Source: Pinus tabuliformis
Taxonomy: Eukaryota; Streptophyta; Pinopsida; Pinales; Pinaceae
Direction of reading: 5' to 3'
DNA length: 64,000 bases
NCBI GenBank assembly: GCA_031772625.1
Contig: CM062816.1
Coordinates: 828,426,556 to 828,490,555 of the forward strand
Below are positions 45,383 to 58,508 of the stretch, piece by piece. Made by a program: the position numbers and the translations under genes. A model generated the notes under the pieces. The model had not been told where the DNA came from, ran no database searches, and worked only from the letters and a program-made list of their open reading frames with translations. How positions within the stretch are numbered: position 1 is the first letter of the stretch; each line of letters begins with the position of its first letter.

Positions 45383-45510
45383 TCTTGACAACCATCACAA
45401 TTTCATAATTATCTAGATCACATAAAATCCATAACTCTTAAAATTACATTACCTTAATTTTGGATCTATGATTTCCTTTTAGACTTTATATTTCATAAAT
45501 ATTTTTGAGA
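45383..45510. repeat. Repeat R, second copy, right block
   Basis: TCTTGACAACCATCACAATT onward aligns with 33301-33510, including AATTTTGGATCTATGATTTCC (45452) and TTTATATTTCATAAATATTT. It completes the copy split by the two insertions. Confidence 0.75.
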
Positions 45511-48500
45511 GGTTCTCATGAGCAAGTGATACCACTATCCATTTCAAACATAACAAGATTAATAGCCTTGATACAACGTTTTCCCTGCCTTTACCGCTAA
45601 TTAATTGATTCTCCTTGCACAAAGCTTTCCGCACAGTGAAATATCTTCACACATGCATTTATTCTCTACATATGCTTCCTCCGAACAATCACTTCAGCAC
45701 ATGCACAACCAGCTCCGCACAACTACTTATTTACTCAATAACTTGCTTCAGTCAATCATTGACGTTCAAAGTTGTTATTAATTGATGTGGGTCTCAGATG
45801 TCATGAGGAGGAAGCATTCTTTGCAAAATACATTCCTAAATAATAATTAAAAATGATATTTGTATATTTATTATTTAAATAAATCTTGCAAAAAGCTTTT
45901 GGCACAGTAAAAGCTCTACGCTAATGCATTTGTTCTCTGTACATGCTTCCTCCGAACAACCACCTCCGCACACACATAACCACCTTCGCTTACATACAAC
46001 CACCTCTGCATAGCTTCCTCTACACACCACCTATGTACATGCTTCCTTCGAACAACCAGCTCCGCACAACTTCCTCTGCACAACTACCTTCGCACCCGCA
46101 CAACCACCTCTGCACAACTACTTTCGTACTCAATAATGCCCTTCGGTCAATTATTGACATTGTCATGGGAAATACACTACTTAATAATAATTAAAAAAAT
46201 GTATATTTATTATTTTAATAAAAAAAAATGCTATATGATGGATCCCTGTTGGGATTTGAAACGTTGACAAATATGGTTTCTACTGTGGATACTCCGAGAC
46301 TAAACTCAAATGTATATTTATTATTTTAATAAAAAACATGCTATATATAATAGTCATTAGATTCAACATTATCAAATAATCATTGTTACAATTGGGTATG
46401 ATGGTGTGTGGAACAAGGAACATAAACCTCCCTACTAACATATCTTTGCACTTTGACATGGCACAATCGCTAAGATATCTCCATATTGCGGATATGGCTA
46501 TGTCTACGATATTATTAGTAATATTTTAATAATAAACAATGCATATCTTTGTATTCTTAATATCACTAGTCAATCGAGAAAATGTTGTGCGGTGTGTGGA
46601 AAAAACTTTGTACAATTGAAAAATGCATACAATATTATTGGTAATATTTTAATAATAAATAATGCATATTCTTGTATTCTGAATATCAGTAGTCAATTGA
46701 GTAAACTTTTGTGCAGAGTGTGGAAAATTTTTGCATTTGTGACATTTGATGCCATCGCCTGTAAATGTGTGAGCAAATCTATTTGCATACATAATATGTC
46801 ACTGCAGTTTAGTTCTATAGTTAAAAAAAAACATCTCTTCCATGTTTGCAGAGCCTCAACACTTCTTACATAAACACTAGAGAACTATCAAATAAGAACA
46901 CGGTTAATCGTATATTTGGATTGGTGAAGCAACTTTGCAAGCATAGAGTCATTGATTAGAGCCATAATCGGCCTCATATTATATTAAATTCTCTCCATAA
47001 GCATTTGTTAATAGTTGTCTGCAATTGCATAGAGCTATGAATAAAATGTATTATTAAATAATTTTTTTTTGGAATAAAGTTAATTTAATTTAATTTAATT
47101 GATATCTATGATTTTTAGGTTTATAGTTTTTTAAGTGGGGAGCACTAGAGAACTAAAAAATATGAACACGATCGATCATATATTTGGATAGATGTGTGCA
47201 ATTGCAATTGCATAGAGTTGTGGATACAATTTATTATTAAATAACTTTGGTTATGTTATAAAGTTAATTTAATCTAATTTACATCTATGTTTTTAGGTTT
47301 ATATTTTTTTAAGTGGAGCATTCCCTGTGCTGAGCTTTCACTGCGTGGAAGAAGCTTGCTCTACACAATGAAACTTTTAATTATAAGCTCCACACAATGA
47401 TCCTTGTTGAATAAAGTTCTTATGCATCCAAGATCCATACAATGAAACATAATAATATTATTTCAAAATTTGTATAAAACTCTATGCATAAGCACAAATG
47501 TTAGTGAACAGTTCTTGTAGTGTAGCAGAATTAAGTTCTTTTGTGGTCAAGACTTTGGCAGCTAATTGATTAAAAAATTAAGCATATGTGCAGGGTTGTA
47601 TTATTGGAAATAATTTAATAATAAATAATGCATATCTCTGTATTTTGAATATTTCTACCCAAGCACAATGAAATATCTTGGCAGAAAACACTCCACATAA
47701 GCGCAAATGTCAGTGTACACTTCTCAAAGATCAAGTATTTTTCCACAACAGAAAACTCTCTACATAAGCACAAATGCCAGTGAACATATCTTAGAGACAG
47801 AGTGATTTTTTCACAGTGTAGTAGATCCAAGTTCTTCTATGCAGGCTAAAGGCAAAGGCTTAAAATCAAGCAAAGTTAGATGGATTGTATATTTGGATTA
47901 CTGGAGCAAATTTGCAAGCACAAAGTCAGGGATTAGAGACATAATTCGTTAAGTTTATTAGCAGGTGTGGCATAGGTTGAAATTTATGGAACACAAACAA
48001 AACTCATATTATACTAAATTCTATCCATAAGAATTTGTTAATAGATTTGTGGAATTGTAGTTGCATAGAGCTATGAATACAATTTATTATTAAATAAATT
48101 TGATTTGATTATAAAGTTAATTTTTTTTTTTAGTTTATACATTATGATATTTAGATTTATAGTTTTTTAAGTGGGGCATTCCCCATGTGGAGCTTTCATT
48201 GTGTATAAGAAGTTTCATTTGCATACTAAAACTTCATTGTAAGCTCCACACTATGACAAACCTGGACAAGGGAGCTCTACACAATGATCCCTATAGAATA
48301 AAGTTTGTATGCACCCTCGTTCTCTTGCACGTACCCTGTATTCTTCATAATAAAATATATACACAATGAAACATAATAATATTAATTAAAAAATTATAAA
48401 AAAACTCTCCGCATGAGCACAAATCTCACTGAACACTTCTCATAGTGTACCAGAACCAAGTTCTTATGTGCAGAAGACTTTTTGAATCAAATGATTAAAA

Positions 48501-51318
48501 AATTAGGCATATGTGCAGGGATGTGCAGGAAGTCCATTGTGCAGAGGAATCTTTCAAGGCATAATGAAAGATGTGCAGTGAGATCTTTTAATTGTAATAC
48601 ATTTTAACTATTTTGGAGTTAGTACACGTGCAATATGATATTAGTAGATTATGTGGAGCGGGGATTGCAAATGTTTGTACAATGAAAGCTTGAGAGCTTC
48701 TTCCGCACAATATATTTTCTCTGTAGTCCCACACATATGCATTTGTGTGGGCCATCCTTGTATAGGGCTTGATGACGTTGGTGGGATGGTTAAAAGGCTC
48801 TTTATATACCTAACTTCATAACTCCCTTACTCTTTATAATCTTCCCCACTATGAACGAACCTGCGTGGATAAAATAGTAGTTATTAGCAATCCCATTGAA
48901 AGGATATTGAATAGAGAGTGTCAGTCAATAATAGATATCGATCCTTTTGCAAGTGGTATGTAGAGGTGTTATCCTTTCCCCTGAAATCCTAAAAATAGAG
49001 TATTCATCTCGTAGTCTGTATAACTAAAAGAAAATACACAGGAGCATCTTTAGGGACAACAACAATGAGTGATTCACTCAAATATTCGATAGAGAAACCA
49101 ACAAAATATGCTAGTAGGGTAGATGCATAACCTGTTAATCAAGCTATAGATTCACTAGTTGAAGCAATCGTTGATCCCCCAACATCAGAGCTAGCATCAT
49201 CATAGGCATAGAAGAAAGCATGTTTATTATGAATATTGTTAGTCAATCAACTAAAGGTTGTGCAAAGTGTAGACACAACTCTACAATGAAATCTCTTCGC
49301 ACAATGAAATCTATAAACAACATAAGCTTTGTTTATGGTTATTTTTGTGAAATTAGGCATATTTGTAGGAGTGCAGAGGATGCTTTTAAGCTTTCATTAT
49401 GCAGACATCCACACTTCGCACTAAATACTTTGATAATTATTTGATTAAAGTTTTAAATAACATCGAATTAGCTAATGAAGCTATTTAATTGATAAAATTT
49501 GTAATGGCACAATAAAATTTTAACTCATGTGGCATTGTATGATTTACATGTCTTTCCAGAAATCGAATGCATTAAGAAATTTCTTGGTCAACAAAACTTT
49601 CAACAATCATTTGTGTAGAGTAATATTTGAAGATTTCACTATGTGGGTGTAAAGGGATGTGCTTAAAGCAATTTGTACAACTGAAACTTTATTTATTGCG
49701 TAGAATTCTTATTCACCATATTCACTTACCGAGTGAACCTTTTCTTGTGCAGATTTCACATAGAGCTAATTTCGCATCTATACACACCCAATTATTTAGC
49801 ATTTTTATAGATCATTTTGTCACATCTGGTCAATAGGCCTGCAAATTGGATCAATCGACATTCGTGAACATGTTGTCATCATCCCCTCACAAATCCCTAA
49901 GCATGACCTTTCCAAAAAGTTTGAGTTTCTGAGATAAATGGCTCAAAATCAATGTTTTTAGCCCCAACACACCTTGTTCCTTTAGCCATCTACGTTTAGT
50001 TCTTGTTTCTCCCTTCTGCACCAACACTGGTCAACAATAGTTGCTCCTTTCTTTAGGTGTGCTAATTTTAGAAGTTCAAGAAAATTAAAAAATATTCTGA
50101 AGCTTCTTATTCCAGAAGCTTCCAAAGGCTGTTTTAACTATTTACCATGGATAAGAACTTTAATCCTATCTGATCCCATATTGAAGACTTCACCTCTTAT
50201 CCTTTGATCTCATCCTCCCATCATATGTTGATCTCAAGCCCATAATGTTAAATCCTAAACTACCATCCTTCTCCTATAAATTTACTCCAATCCATAGCAT
50301 TAGGGTTGGATTTTGGAGACTGATATTTCCCTGATGCTGCTGCATTGAACATAGAGGATTCATCATATTCAGGCATTAGGGTTAATCTTGAGCTCTTCTT
50401 TGTGACAAGGAAGGACAAGTCAACTTGGGGAGTCATCTACAAAATCAACTATTATTTATGGTTGTAAACTCTCTCCTATTTATATTAATACAAAGAATAA
50501 TTTTTTTCCTATATATGTTGTGTTATATTTACATTCATGTATCTCAATGCCATGTTGATTCATTGGAGAAATATGTTAGATTATGCTACGAAGATGCTGT
50601 GGATACCTTGCTTGTTTTAGTCGTGTGTGTAGGTTCTAATTATAACACTTGGAGCTACAATTGGAGGTTATAATCGAGGAAGAAAGGGAAGCTTTCTACA
50701 GATTCGAGGTAGGATTTATTCCCATACTCTCATCTCTCTAAGGAAAACTTTATGTTCTTTGCCTTGTGTTGTTATAGACTAGGCCACTAAGTCTAGGGAA
50801 TTCACCTTTTTCCGCAACCATAAAGTACGCATAACATACACATTTCCTGTCCGAACGTTGATACATTGTGCAAAGTTCTTAAAGATTGTATGGATTTTTA
50901 TTACACTTGAACACAATAAAATCTTTATCTATTCTTCCGTATTCTGCATAATGAAATTTATTCAAATATAAAGAATTGCAATTGGTAATTATATTCTTAA
51001 GATATTTATGTCTCAGATCGAAAACTATTATCAAATGTTGATTTTAATTTTAATCAATAACGTAGCATCAGATATAAAAAAAATTCTCAAAGAATATGTT
51101 TGAAAACAAATAAAATACGTTATCGTAAAATCGATAGAGTCAGATAGTTTTAAATGGAAAATAGTTATTGTAATTCAATCTATAAATAGTGAATACTTCA
51201 AATCATGTTTAGATAATTAAAGTTTCTTACACACTCAAATAATAGATATTCAATGCACTAGAACATATTCAAGGCATAGGTTTTAAAATTAAACTTTGTC
51301 AACATAGTCAAAACTGTA
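45511..51318. repeat. Degenerate direct-repeat array, no gene recognised
   Basis: Related segments recur. (a) TAATATTTTAATAATAAA-AATGCATAT...GTATTCT near 46520, 46640 and 47608. (b) GCATAGAGCTATGAATA...TTATTATTAAATAA then TTTTTAAGTGGGG at 47027-47140, 47205-47320 and 48065-48180. (c) CATAAGCACAAATG..AGTGAACA..AAGTTCTT at 47480, 47690, 47765 and 48410. (d) GATTAAAAAATTA-GCATATGTGCAGGG at 47565 and 48490. (e) 45670-46130: CTCCGCACAAC/CACCTCTGCAC units. The words GCACAATGAAA and TGTGCAGAG are spread throughout. 49065-49210 has an open stretch with one stop (SLKYSIEKPTKYAS, NQAIDSLVEAIVDPP) that I cannot identify. Confidence 0.6.
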
Positions 51319-51327
51319 ATACGAGAG
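51319..51327. repeat. Left TSD of the LINE
   Basis: ATACGAGAG at 51319-51327 is repeated at 58524-58532 after the 3' A tract. Extending leftwards (AAACTGTA against AAATTTCC) gives an imperfect duplication of about 17 bp. Confidence 0.65.
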
Positions 51328-51397
51328 GTTGATGGGATCATGGGGGAGGCTCTGCAACTTGTTCTAGGATTGGCATTAGGGTTTGACGTTGGGTACC

Positions 51398-52950
51398 ATG
51401 GAGGGAGGTGTAGAGGGGAGTGCTGCTCCATCCTACAGTCAAGCAGTCACAGATAGAAGCAAGGACGCTGGAAAGCAGCGCTTCAAGAAACCTCTGGAGA
51501 AGACAATAAAGGCAAGTAACATAGAAATACTGGGAAGAAATAGACCTCATGAACAGGAAGGGGATCAACAGGAAGCTAGTAGGAAGAAGGAGAAAGGGGG
51601 TAGCAATCAAAAAACCACTTCTATAAGGACATATGGGGTATGCAAACCCAAGTCGAACATCGTTCCTCGGGTCATCTTAAGCGACCCAATGCTACAAGCG
51701 CATAGGGATCACATGGCGGAATATGCGGTTATATGAAAATTCATGGGGTTATGGCCGACGAAGAGGGCGCTGCACGTATGGATAAGGAGACAATGGAAAC
51801 CAAAGGGATAAATAAACCTTCATTTGGGATCTAAGGGCTTCTTTACAGTAGTATTCACAAGCCTAGAGGATAAAGATAGAGTGTGCGAAGGAGGACCATA
51901 CTTCTACACGGCTGCAGGCCTCTACATGTGGCCATGGATGATGAACTTTGTCCCAGAACGCAAAACATTCACATCGATACCGGTATGGATTAGACTATAC
52001 TCCCTTCCTCTGGATTATTAGCTACCATAATCTCTGAAAACAATAGGCAACAAACTGAGGCATTTCCTAAAGATCTCAGATGCGACTCTGAAAGGAAAAT
52101 ACACCTCCTTCGCCGGATATGTGTGGAAATGGACTTATTTGGAGCTCTTTCAGACGCGATAATTTTAGAAGTATATGATGAAGAATGGGTGCAGGAGGTG
52201 GAGTATGAGTACATCCCATGTAGGTGCCGAAAATGCCATGAACATGGGCATCTATACCGAGACTGCCCAACAAAAAATATGGAGAGAAATGTGAAAAAAA
52301 TGGTGGATAAAAATATAGAGGGTTTCACTAAGGTTGGGGGAAAAGGGAAAGGCAGGAAGCGGCCATAAAAAAATATCAACGAGGAAAGACAGCCTAGCCA
52401 CAATAGATTTAAGATCCTAGAAGAAGAAGATGGAAATAAAGAAACTAACCAGGGAACAGAGAACATTATCACTGAGAACGAAAGGGATGCTAGCATGGAA
52501 GATATCATAGAAATCAATCAGCAAAAGGAGGATCACCCAAGAAATATGGAGATAAGTAGGGACCATGAGATGACTCCAAGTGAGGTAGGAACGGAGGACC
52601 ATGAACTACAGGAGATTCTAGAAAGGGAAAATATAGATCTAGAGAAATTTCTGGAACAAGGGATGACCAAAGGAGTGGACTCCCTGCCAAAAGAGGAATA
52701 TGATAGGGTTCAACAACTCTTCTTGTGGAGATCACCACTGAAGGGCTCTGTAGTCAAAAGAAATCATGATAGCCAGGAGCATAGAGGAGTCAAAATGATG
52801 GAGGAGATACAGGTACAATATCCAAAGAACCCACAGAGGAAAAGAGGAAGAAAAAGACAGAAGGAGTTGCTAAACGAATGTGGGAAACTCTTGATCAACT
52901 CAGGTAAGATGAAAGATCTCACTTTTTATTCCTTTACCAACCTTTCTTAA
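51398..52950 (+). pseudogene. LINE ORF1 (DUF4283-like domain plus zinc knuckle)
   Basis: The ATG at 51398 opens MEGGVEGSAAPSYSQAV. 51650-52110 resembles the DUF4283 region of plant LINE ORF1: LHVWIRRQW, GFFTVVFTSLEDKDRVCEGG, MWPWMMNFVPERKTF, PVWIRLYSLPLDY. A frameshift near 52115 leads to EVEYEYIPCRCRKC. CRKCHEHGHLYRDC at 52228-52269 is a CX2CX4HX4C zinc knuckle. After a stop at 52366 an acidic, Lys/Glu-rich tail continues in frame to TAA at 52948-52950. Further stops at 51734, about 51807 and 52019. The protein would bind LINE RNA. Confidence 0.8.
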
Positions 52951-55900
52951 TGAAGCTCACAACATGGAATATTAGAGGCATAGGAAATAGAAGGAAACAA
53001 AGAAATCTCAGTAATAGAATAAATGAAGAAAAACCAGATATGGTTTTTATTCAGGAGACAAAATGTTCGATGGATAAGATTAGAGAAGCTCATAATAAAT
53101 GGCTAATCAAGTATAAGTATTTAGAAGTTAAAGAAAATAACTCAGCCGGGGGGGGGGGGGGGGGGGATTATTACGCTCTGGGATCCCTAGAAATTTGAAA
53201 TCCTGGATGCTGAAGCGTCCAGGAACTATCTTTCTTTGGTATGTCAACCTTTAGGTGATTAGAAGATATACATGATCACAAATGTCTATGGACCTCAAAG
53301 GCTAGAAGATAAAATCAGGCTTCTCACCTCCCTTGAGGAACTAAGAGCAAGACACCCTAGTATGCCCTAGATCATTGCAGGAGATTTCAATATGATAAGA
53401 TCTCTTACAGAGAAAAAAGGCAATATCAGACAGCTAGGCAGAGACTCCGTAGCCTTCCAGAAATTCATAAGGAACATGGGGTTAGTGGACATCGAAACAA
53501 TTAATGGGACCTTCACCTAGAACAACAAGAGGGGAGGGGCTTCACAAGTCGCCTCTAAACTCGATAGATTTATCATTTCAGAGGACCTCTTTCTTTCAGG
53601 CCCTGCCATGTCAGCTTCTATTCTTCCCTTTAGAGGTTCGGACCATTGGCCTGTACGAATGGAAGCCACTTTTATGTGTACACCAAGAAACAAACCCTTC
53701 AGATTTGAAAATGCCTGGCTCTCTCATCCTGAATTCACCAGCAATATTGAAAAATGGTGGAGAGAGGATCTGAACATTCAAGGCACTAGAGTGTTCCTGC
53801 TCTAACAGAAACTTAAACATATCAAATCCAGGCTCAAAGATTGGAACAAAAAGGAATTTGGCATTATATTCAAAGCCAAAAGAGAAGCTGAGCAAAAACT
53901 CCAGGAGATCAATCAGATTAGCATCACAGATGGCTTTACCAAGGAGCAGAAAAAGATAGCTAACTCTTTGCAGGAAGAATGGGAAGATTGGTGGAGACAA
54001 GAGGAAATTTTTTGGAGGTAGAAGTCGAGGGTACAGTGGATTAGAGAGGGAGAAAGAAACATGAAGTTCTTTCATAAATCCACCATGGATCACAGGGCAC
54101 ACAACAGAATCACAAAGCTCAAAGATTTTCAAGGGATAGAACTCGCCTCTTACAAAGATATGGAATTTGTCCTTGTTCAACACTTCCTCAGTATAGTAGA
54201 GAGCCTTTGGTGGATAGATCTAGGTTCATCAACAATTTCACTCAGTAAATCCCTCAACTGGTAACCAGAGAGGATAACCACAATATTAACTGGCTAGTTT
54301 CGGAAGAGGAGGTCAATGAAGTGATTAATGAAATGAAAAATGGAAAAGCTCCAGGCACGGATGGGTTCAATGTAGACTTCTTCAAAGTCTGCTGGAAAAC
54401 AGTCAAACAGGATATCCTTGAGGTGGTGGAAGACTCAAGAAGATCCAAAAAGGTTCTGAAGGCTCTTAATGCTTCCTTCATAGCTTTAATCCAAAAACAG
54501 GAAAAATCCATGACTCCGGATGGATTCAGACCCATAGCTTTATGTAATGTGGTGTACAAAATTATTTCCAAGGTGATCGCCAATAGACTCAAGCCCCTTT
54601 TACCAACTCTCATCTCAGAGGAGCAAACAGGCTATGTGGAAGGAAGACAAATCCTCAACAACATCATCCAAGCTCACGAGGTGGTACACTCTCTCAACAA
54701 CAACAAACAAGCTGGTATGATTATTCAGCTAGACCTAGCGAAAGCCTACGAAAAACTAAGTTGGTCTTATATAAGGGCAGTTCTAAGAGCATATGGCTTC
54801 GACCAAAACTAGATAAAATGGGTTATGGCACTAGTTACCACAACCAATTTTTCCATCCTGCTCAATGGCACTCCTTCAAGAACTTTCACACCCTCTAGAG
54901 GTCTCAGACAAGGGGATCTGCTCTCACCCTTCCTCTTTTTTCTAATGATGGAAGGGCTAGGCAGAGCGATTAAAATGGAAAATGTTGAAGGAAGAATCCA
55001 GGGTATGAAACTCACCTTGGATGGAGAGGCAAATAATCATCAACAATTTGTGGATGACACAATGTTGCAGGGCATACCCACAGTCAGGGAATCCAGAGCG
55101 ATCAAACAAATCTTAAATGACTTTGCTATGGCAACTAGCACAGAGGTAAGTCTCAACAAATCAAAAGTTTTTTTCTTTAACACTGACATTGCTATTCAGA
55201 GAAACATCACCAGGATTCTTGGGTTTCAAAGGGACCGGTTACCTTCCAAATATTTGGGCATACCTCTCACAGATAAGCCTCTAAGCAAGGGAGTATGGGA
55301 GCCAATAATAAATAAACTTCAGGACAAGATCAGAAAATGGACATGCAAGTCTTTAAATTTGGTGGGGCGCCTTGTGCTTACACAGGCTGTCTTGCAGGGA
55401 ATTCCAATTTTCATGTTCTCAGCTCTTCCTACTCCTAAAGGAGTTCAACAATAGATCAGGAGCATATAAAGGGATTTTCTATGGGGCAGAGGAGAAGAGA
55501 AAAAGAAATGGGTTGTAGTGGCCTGGGACAAGATCTGCAAACCCAAGAGCCATGGCGGTTTGGGGCTTCATGACCCTGAAACCCTCAGTAGAGTTTCGGG
55601 AGCTAAACTTTGGTGGAGGTGGGTAAAGGAATCGACAACCCCCTGGGCCAAGCTTTGGAAACAAAAATATGCCAAGAATTGGCAGGAGAAGGATCACATT
55701 CGAATTTAAGGGCATATTAAAGGCTCCCACGTTTGGAATCTTGCCTAGGAAAATAAAGGTATTGTTCAGCAACATAGTTTCTGGGAGATCCGAGATGGGA
55801 ACCTGGCTTAGTTTTGGGAGGATAACTGGCAACAAGAACCCAACATGTATAAGGATGAACTAGCATCTCTCAACCATGATACCGATAACAAAGATCTACG

Positions 55901-57275
55901 TATAGTAAATGACTTCTGGGACCAAGTAAGGAACAATGGAAAATGGAGAATTTGGAAGGATCTAGGCCACAGTGAAGAGAGTCCTCTTAAGGCCCAGGAA
56001 GAATCTCTTGCTCAGGAGCTAGAACATAGGAGGATTTTGGTTTCCTCCTTGCCTGACCAACTAAGATGGAGAAGGAACACCAAAGGAAACTTTAACCTCA
56101 AAGAAGCTAAACAGGTAGTTACAGGGTTTAACTACCAAAACCCTGATCAGGTTTGGAGGAATCTTTGGCAGAGCCCCCACTGGATGAAAATAAAGTTATT
56201 CATTTGGCTAGTTCATTAAAGGAAAATTTTAACCTGGGAGAATCTCCTGAAAAAATGCTTCACTGGCCCATCCAAATGTTATTTTTGTGGCTTACAAGAG
56301 GAGAGGATGGATCACCTTCTCAACCTCTACCCTTTCATCTCTACCATGTGGGAATGGGTGGCTTCAATCTTTAGGCACACTGATAGGGATAGGCTCAACA
56401 TCTCCAACACTTTGAAGAATTGGAGGAAAAACCTCTCAGGGAATGAAATCATCAATAAATCCTGGACTCTCGTTCTAGGCTTTGTTATCTGGGATGTTTG
56501 GAAAGAATGTAATAGTAGTATCTTCAAGAACAAAGCAAGCAAGCCCCAACACATAATTGATAAAATTTTAAGGCAGTGCAAAGACACAGTCAAAAGCTTG
56601 TTGTGAAAAATTCCCATGGACCCTCCTCTGCCCCAAGATGTGTGTATACTACTGCATTTGGGTCTGCAGTCTATAGGCCCGCAGGGCATAATTAAGGGTG
56701 TGAGCCAAATAAATACATATATAAATATTTAGAAGCCTCCTCCACATGGTTTCCTAAAAGTCAATATAGATGGAGCGTCTAAGGGAAACCCAGGGTTAGC
56801 TGGTTTTGGGGGTGTTATAAGAGATGAACAGGGACGAATAAAGGAGGTCTCTCATGGCCACTTGGGGAAGGCCACTAATAACATGGCAGAACTCATGGCC
56901 TTAGAGCAATGCCTAGAAATCTTGGTAAACTCAAACACACACAATGTCATCATTGAAGCAGATTCAGAATTGATTATTAGAGTGGCCAAAAAAATATGCA
57001 ATGGTACATCATCGGATAAAGTGTTGAAACATTGGAGGCTATCACAGGTCTTTCTCCATATTTATACCCACCTGCAAAGCTTAAAAACTATACACTTTGT
57101 CCATGTAAAAAGAAAATCTAATATGTTAGTTGATCGTCTGGCGAATGGAGTGATCAGTAAGGAAAGGGGCACTTGGCTCGTTTGGGAGCTGAGACCCCCA
57201 GGCAAATTGTTAGAGGATTGCCTCTGTCAGGCTGCCAAAGATAGGGATTGTTGGATCGATAGGCTGGATCGATGA
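52950..57275 (+). pseudogene. LINE ORF2 (endonuclease, RT, zf-RVT, RNase H)
   Basis: Starts MKLTTWNIRGIGN with the ATG sharing one base with the ORF1 stop (TAATG). The AP-endonuclease domain has NIRG, FIQETK (53050), AGDFNMI (53374) and GSDHWPV (53638), so the catalytic residues remain, but a G19 run (53148-53166) and stops break the frame. RT (54300-55440): NGKAPGTDGFNVDFFK, GFRPIALCNVVYKIISKVIA, QLDLAKAYEKLSW, LRQGDLLSPFLF, active site FVDD at 55047-55058. Zf-RVT-like region 56100-56360 (WMKIKLFIWLVH, CYFCGLQEE). RNase H 56766-57200 with VNIDGASKGNPG, NNMAELMALEQC, IEADSELII and LVDRLANG, all catalytic positions kept. It nicks target DNA and copies LINE RNA there. Confidence 0.88.
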
Positions 57276-58508
57276 GGCTCAGGAGACAGGCATGAGTACA
57301 TGGTTGCTTAAACTGCTTGCTTGTTGATTGGTAGCAATCCGCAGATTGTATTGGCATCAGTATTCCAACGGATTTGAGCGGATGGTCGAGAACAGTGGAG
57401 GAAGACCAAGTATGCAATGGCATGGAGATTAATTTTGGGCCGATAGATCTTGGTTGAATCAGATCTATGGTGTTTGCACGATGGAGTTACCCGATAGTTA
57501 ATGAGAAGAAGTGGGTTGGAGAAACCCACAAGTGGATTTCGGGTGGAGGAAAGGCCATAAGCGGTAATTCCTTGTTGGGTTCGATTCCATACACACAGTG
57601 ACAAGTAACAACAAGATGAGAGAGGGAAACCGCTTTTTGGGCAGATTGGAGTGTGCAAGTTAACTAGCTGAAATAGGTGTGAGCCGTTCGATCTGGTGAA
57701 GCGAGATCGACGATTGACAGTCGAGGAGCTTGTTTCGAAGTCGGGAAGGTTTGTGACTGTTGGATCTTGAATAGATCAATGATGTAGAAGTGCCGATGAT
57801 TCTTTTGAAGGGCGGATCTCAAACTTTTATAAATTTTGGTTTGAGTTACCGTCGGGTCCAGAGTAGTAGAAATGGGTAGGGAAACCCACAAGTGTATTTC
57901 GGGTGGAGGAAAAGCCGTAAATGGTATTTCCTAGTTGGCTCCAATTCCACTCACTCAGAGACACGTATCAACAAGGTGAGAGAGGGAAACCGCTTTTCAG
58001 GCAGATTTGAAGTGCACAAGTTAATCGGCCGAAATACATGTGAGCCGTTAGATCTGGTGGAGCGAGATCAACAGTTGACAATCGAGGAGCATGTTTCGTG
58101 GTCGGGAAGTGTTGTGATCGTTGGATCTTGGATAGATCAATGGTGAAGAAATGTCGTCGTTTCTTTAGAGGGGTGGATTTCAAAATTTTTAAGCTGTGAT
58201 TTTTGTTACCGTCGGGTCTGGATTAGTGGAAGTTTAGTGGAACTCTGTGACTTTTGGAGGGGTTTGTTAGTTTAGCGGAAGCTCTAAAGTTTTCAGTGGA
58301 TGACAGAGAGTCCTTGGGATTTTAACACTCCTTCTTGTTTTCAAGTTTTCGGAAATCCGTGTGAATTGGTTTGATCCTGGCTTTGATTTTCCTGTTGATG
58401 GCATTCCCACAACAGGTTGGTTCTTGTTTGGGTCTTTGCACTTGCAAAGACGTGTAACAATTGTAATGTACTTGTACGGTTAATAGAAGGCTCCATACTT
58501 ACTTGACC
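57276..58508 (+). other. LINE 3' UTR
   Basis: From the RNase H stop (TGA at 57273-57275) to the A tail. The end, TTAATAGAAGGCTCCATAC then TTACTTGACC, is followed by A6. It contains the 360-bp tandem duplication. Short minus-strand open stretches here (57308-58183) are chance. Confidence 0.75.
57486..58224. repeat. 360-bp tandem duplication in the LINE 3' UTR
   Basis: GAAACCCACAAGTG at 57521 and 57881, GTGAGCCGTT.GATCTGGTG at 57678 and 58038, GTTACCGTCGGGTC at 57846 and 58206: a constant offset of 360. Two units, with the start of a third. Units differ by scattered substitutions. GC content is above that of the surroundings. Confidence 0.9.

Noticed and set aside
57308..58183. Minus-strand ORFs repeated twice, suggesting a duplicated gene
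   Set aside because: They arise from the 360-bp tandem duplication in the LINE 3' UTR and contain no domain.
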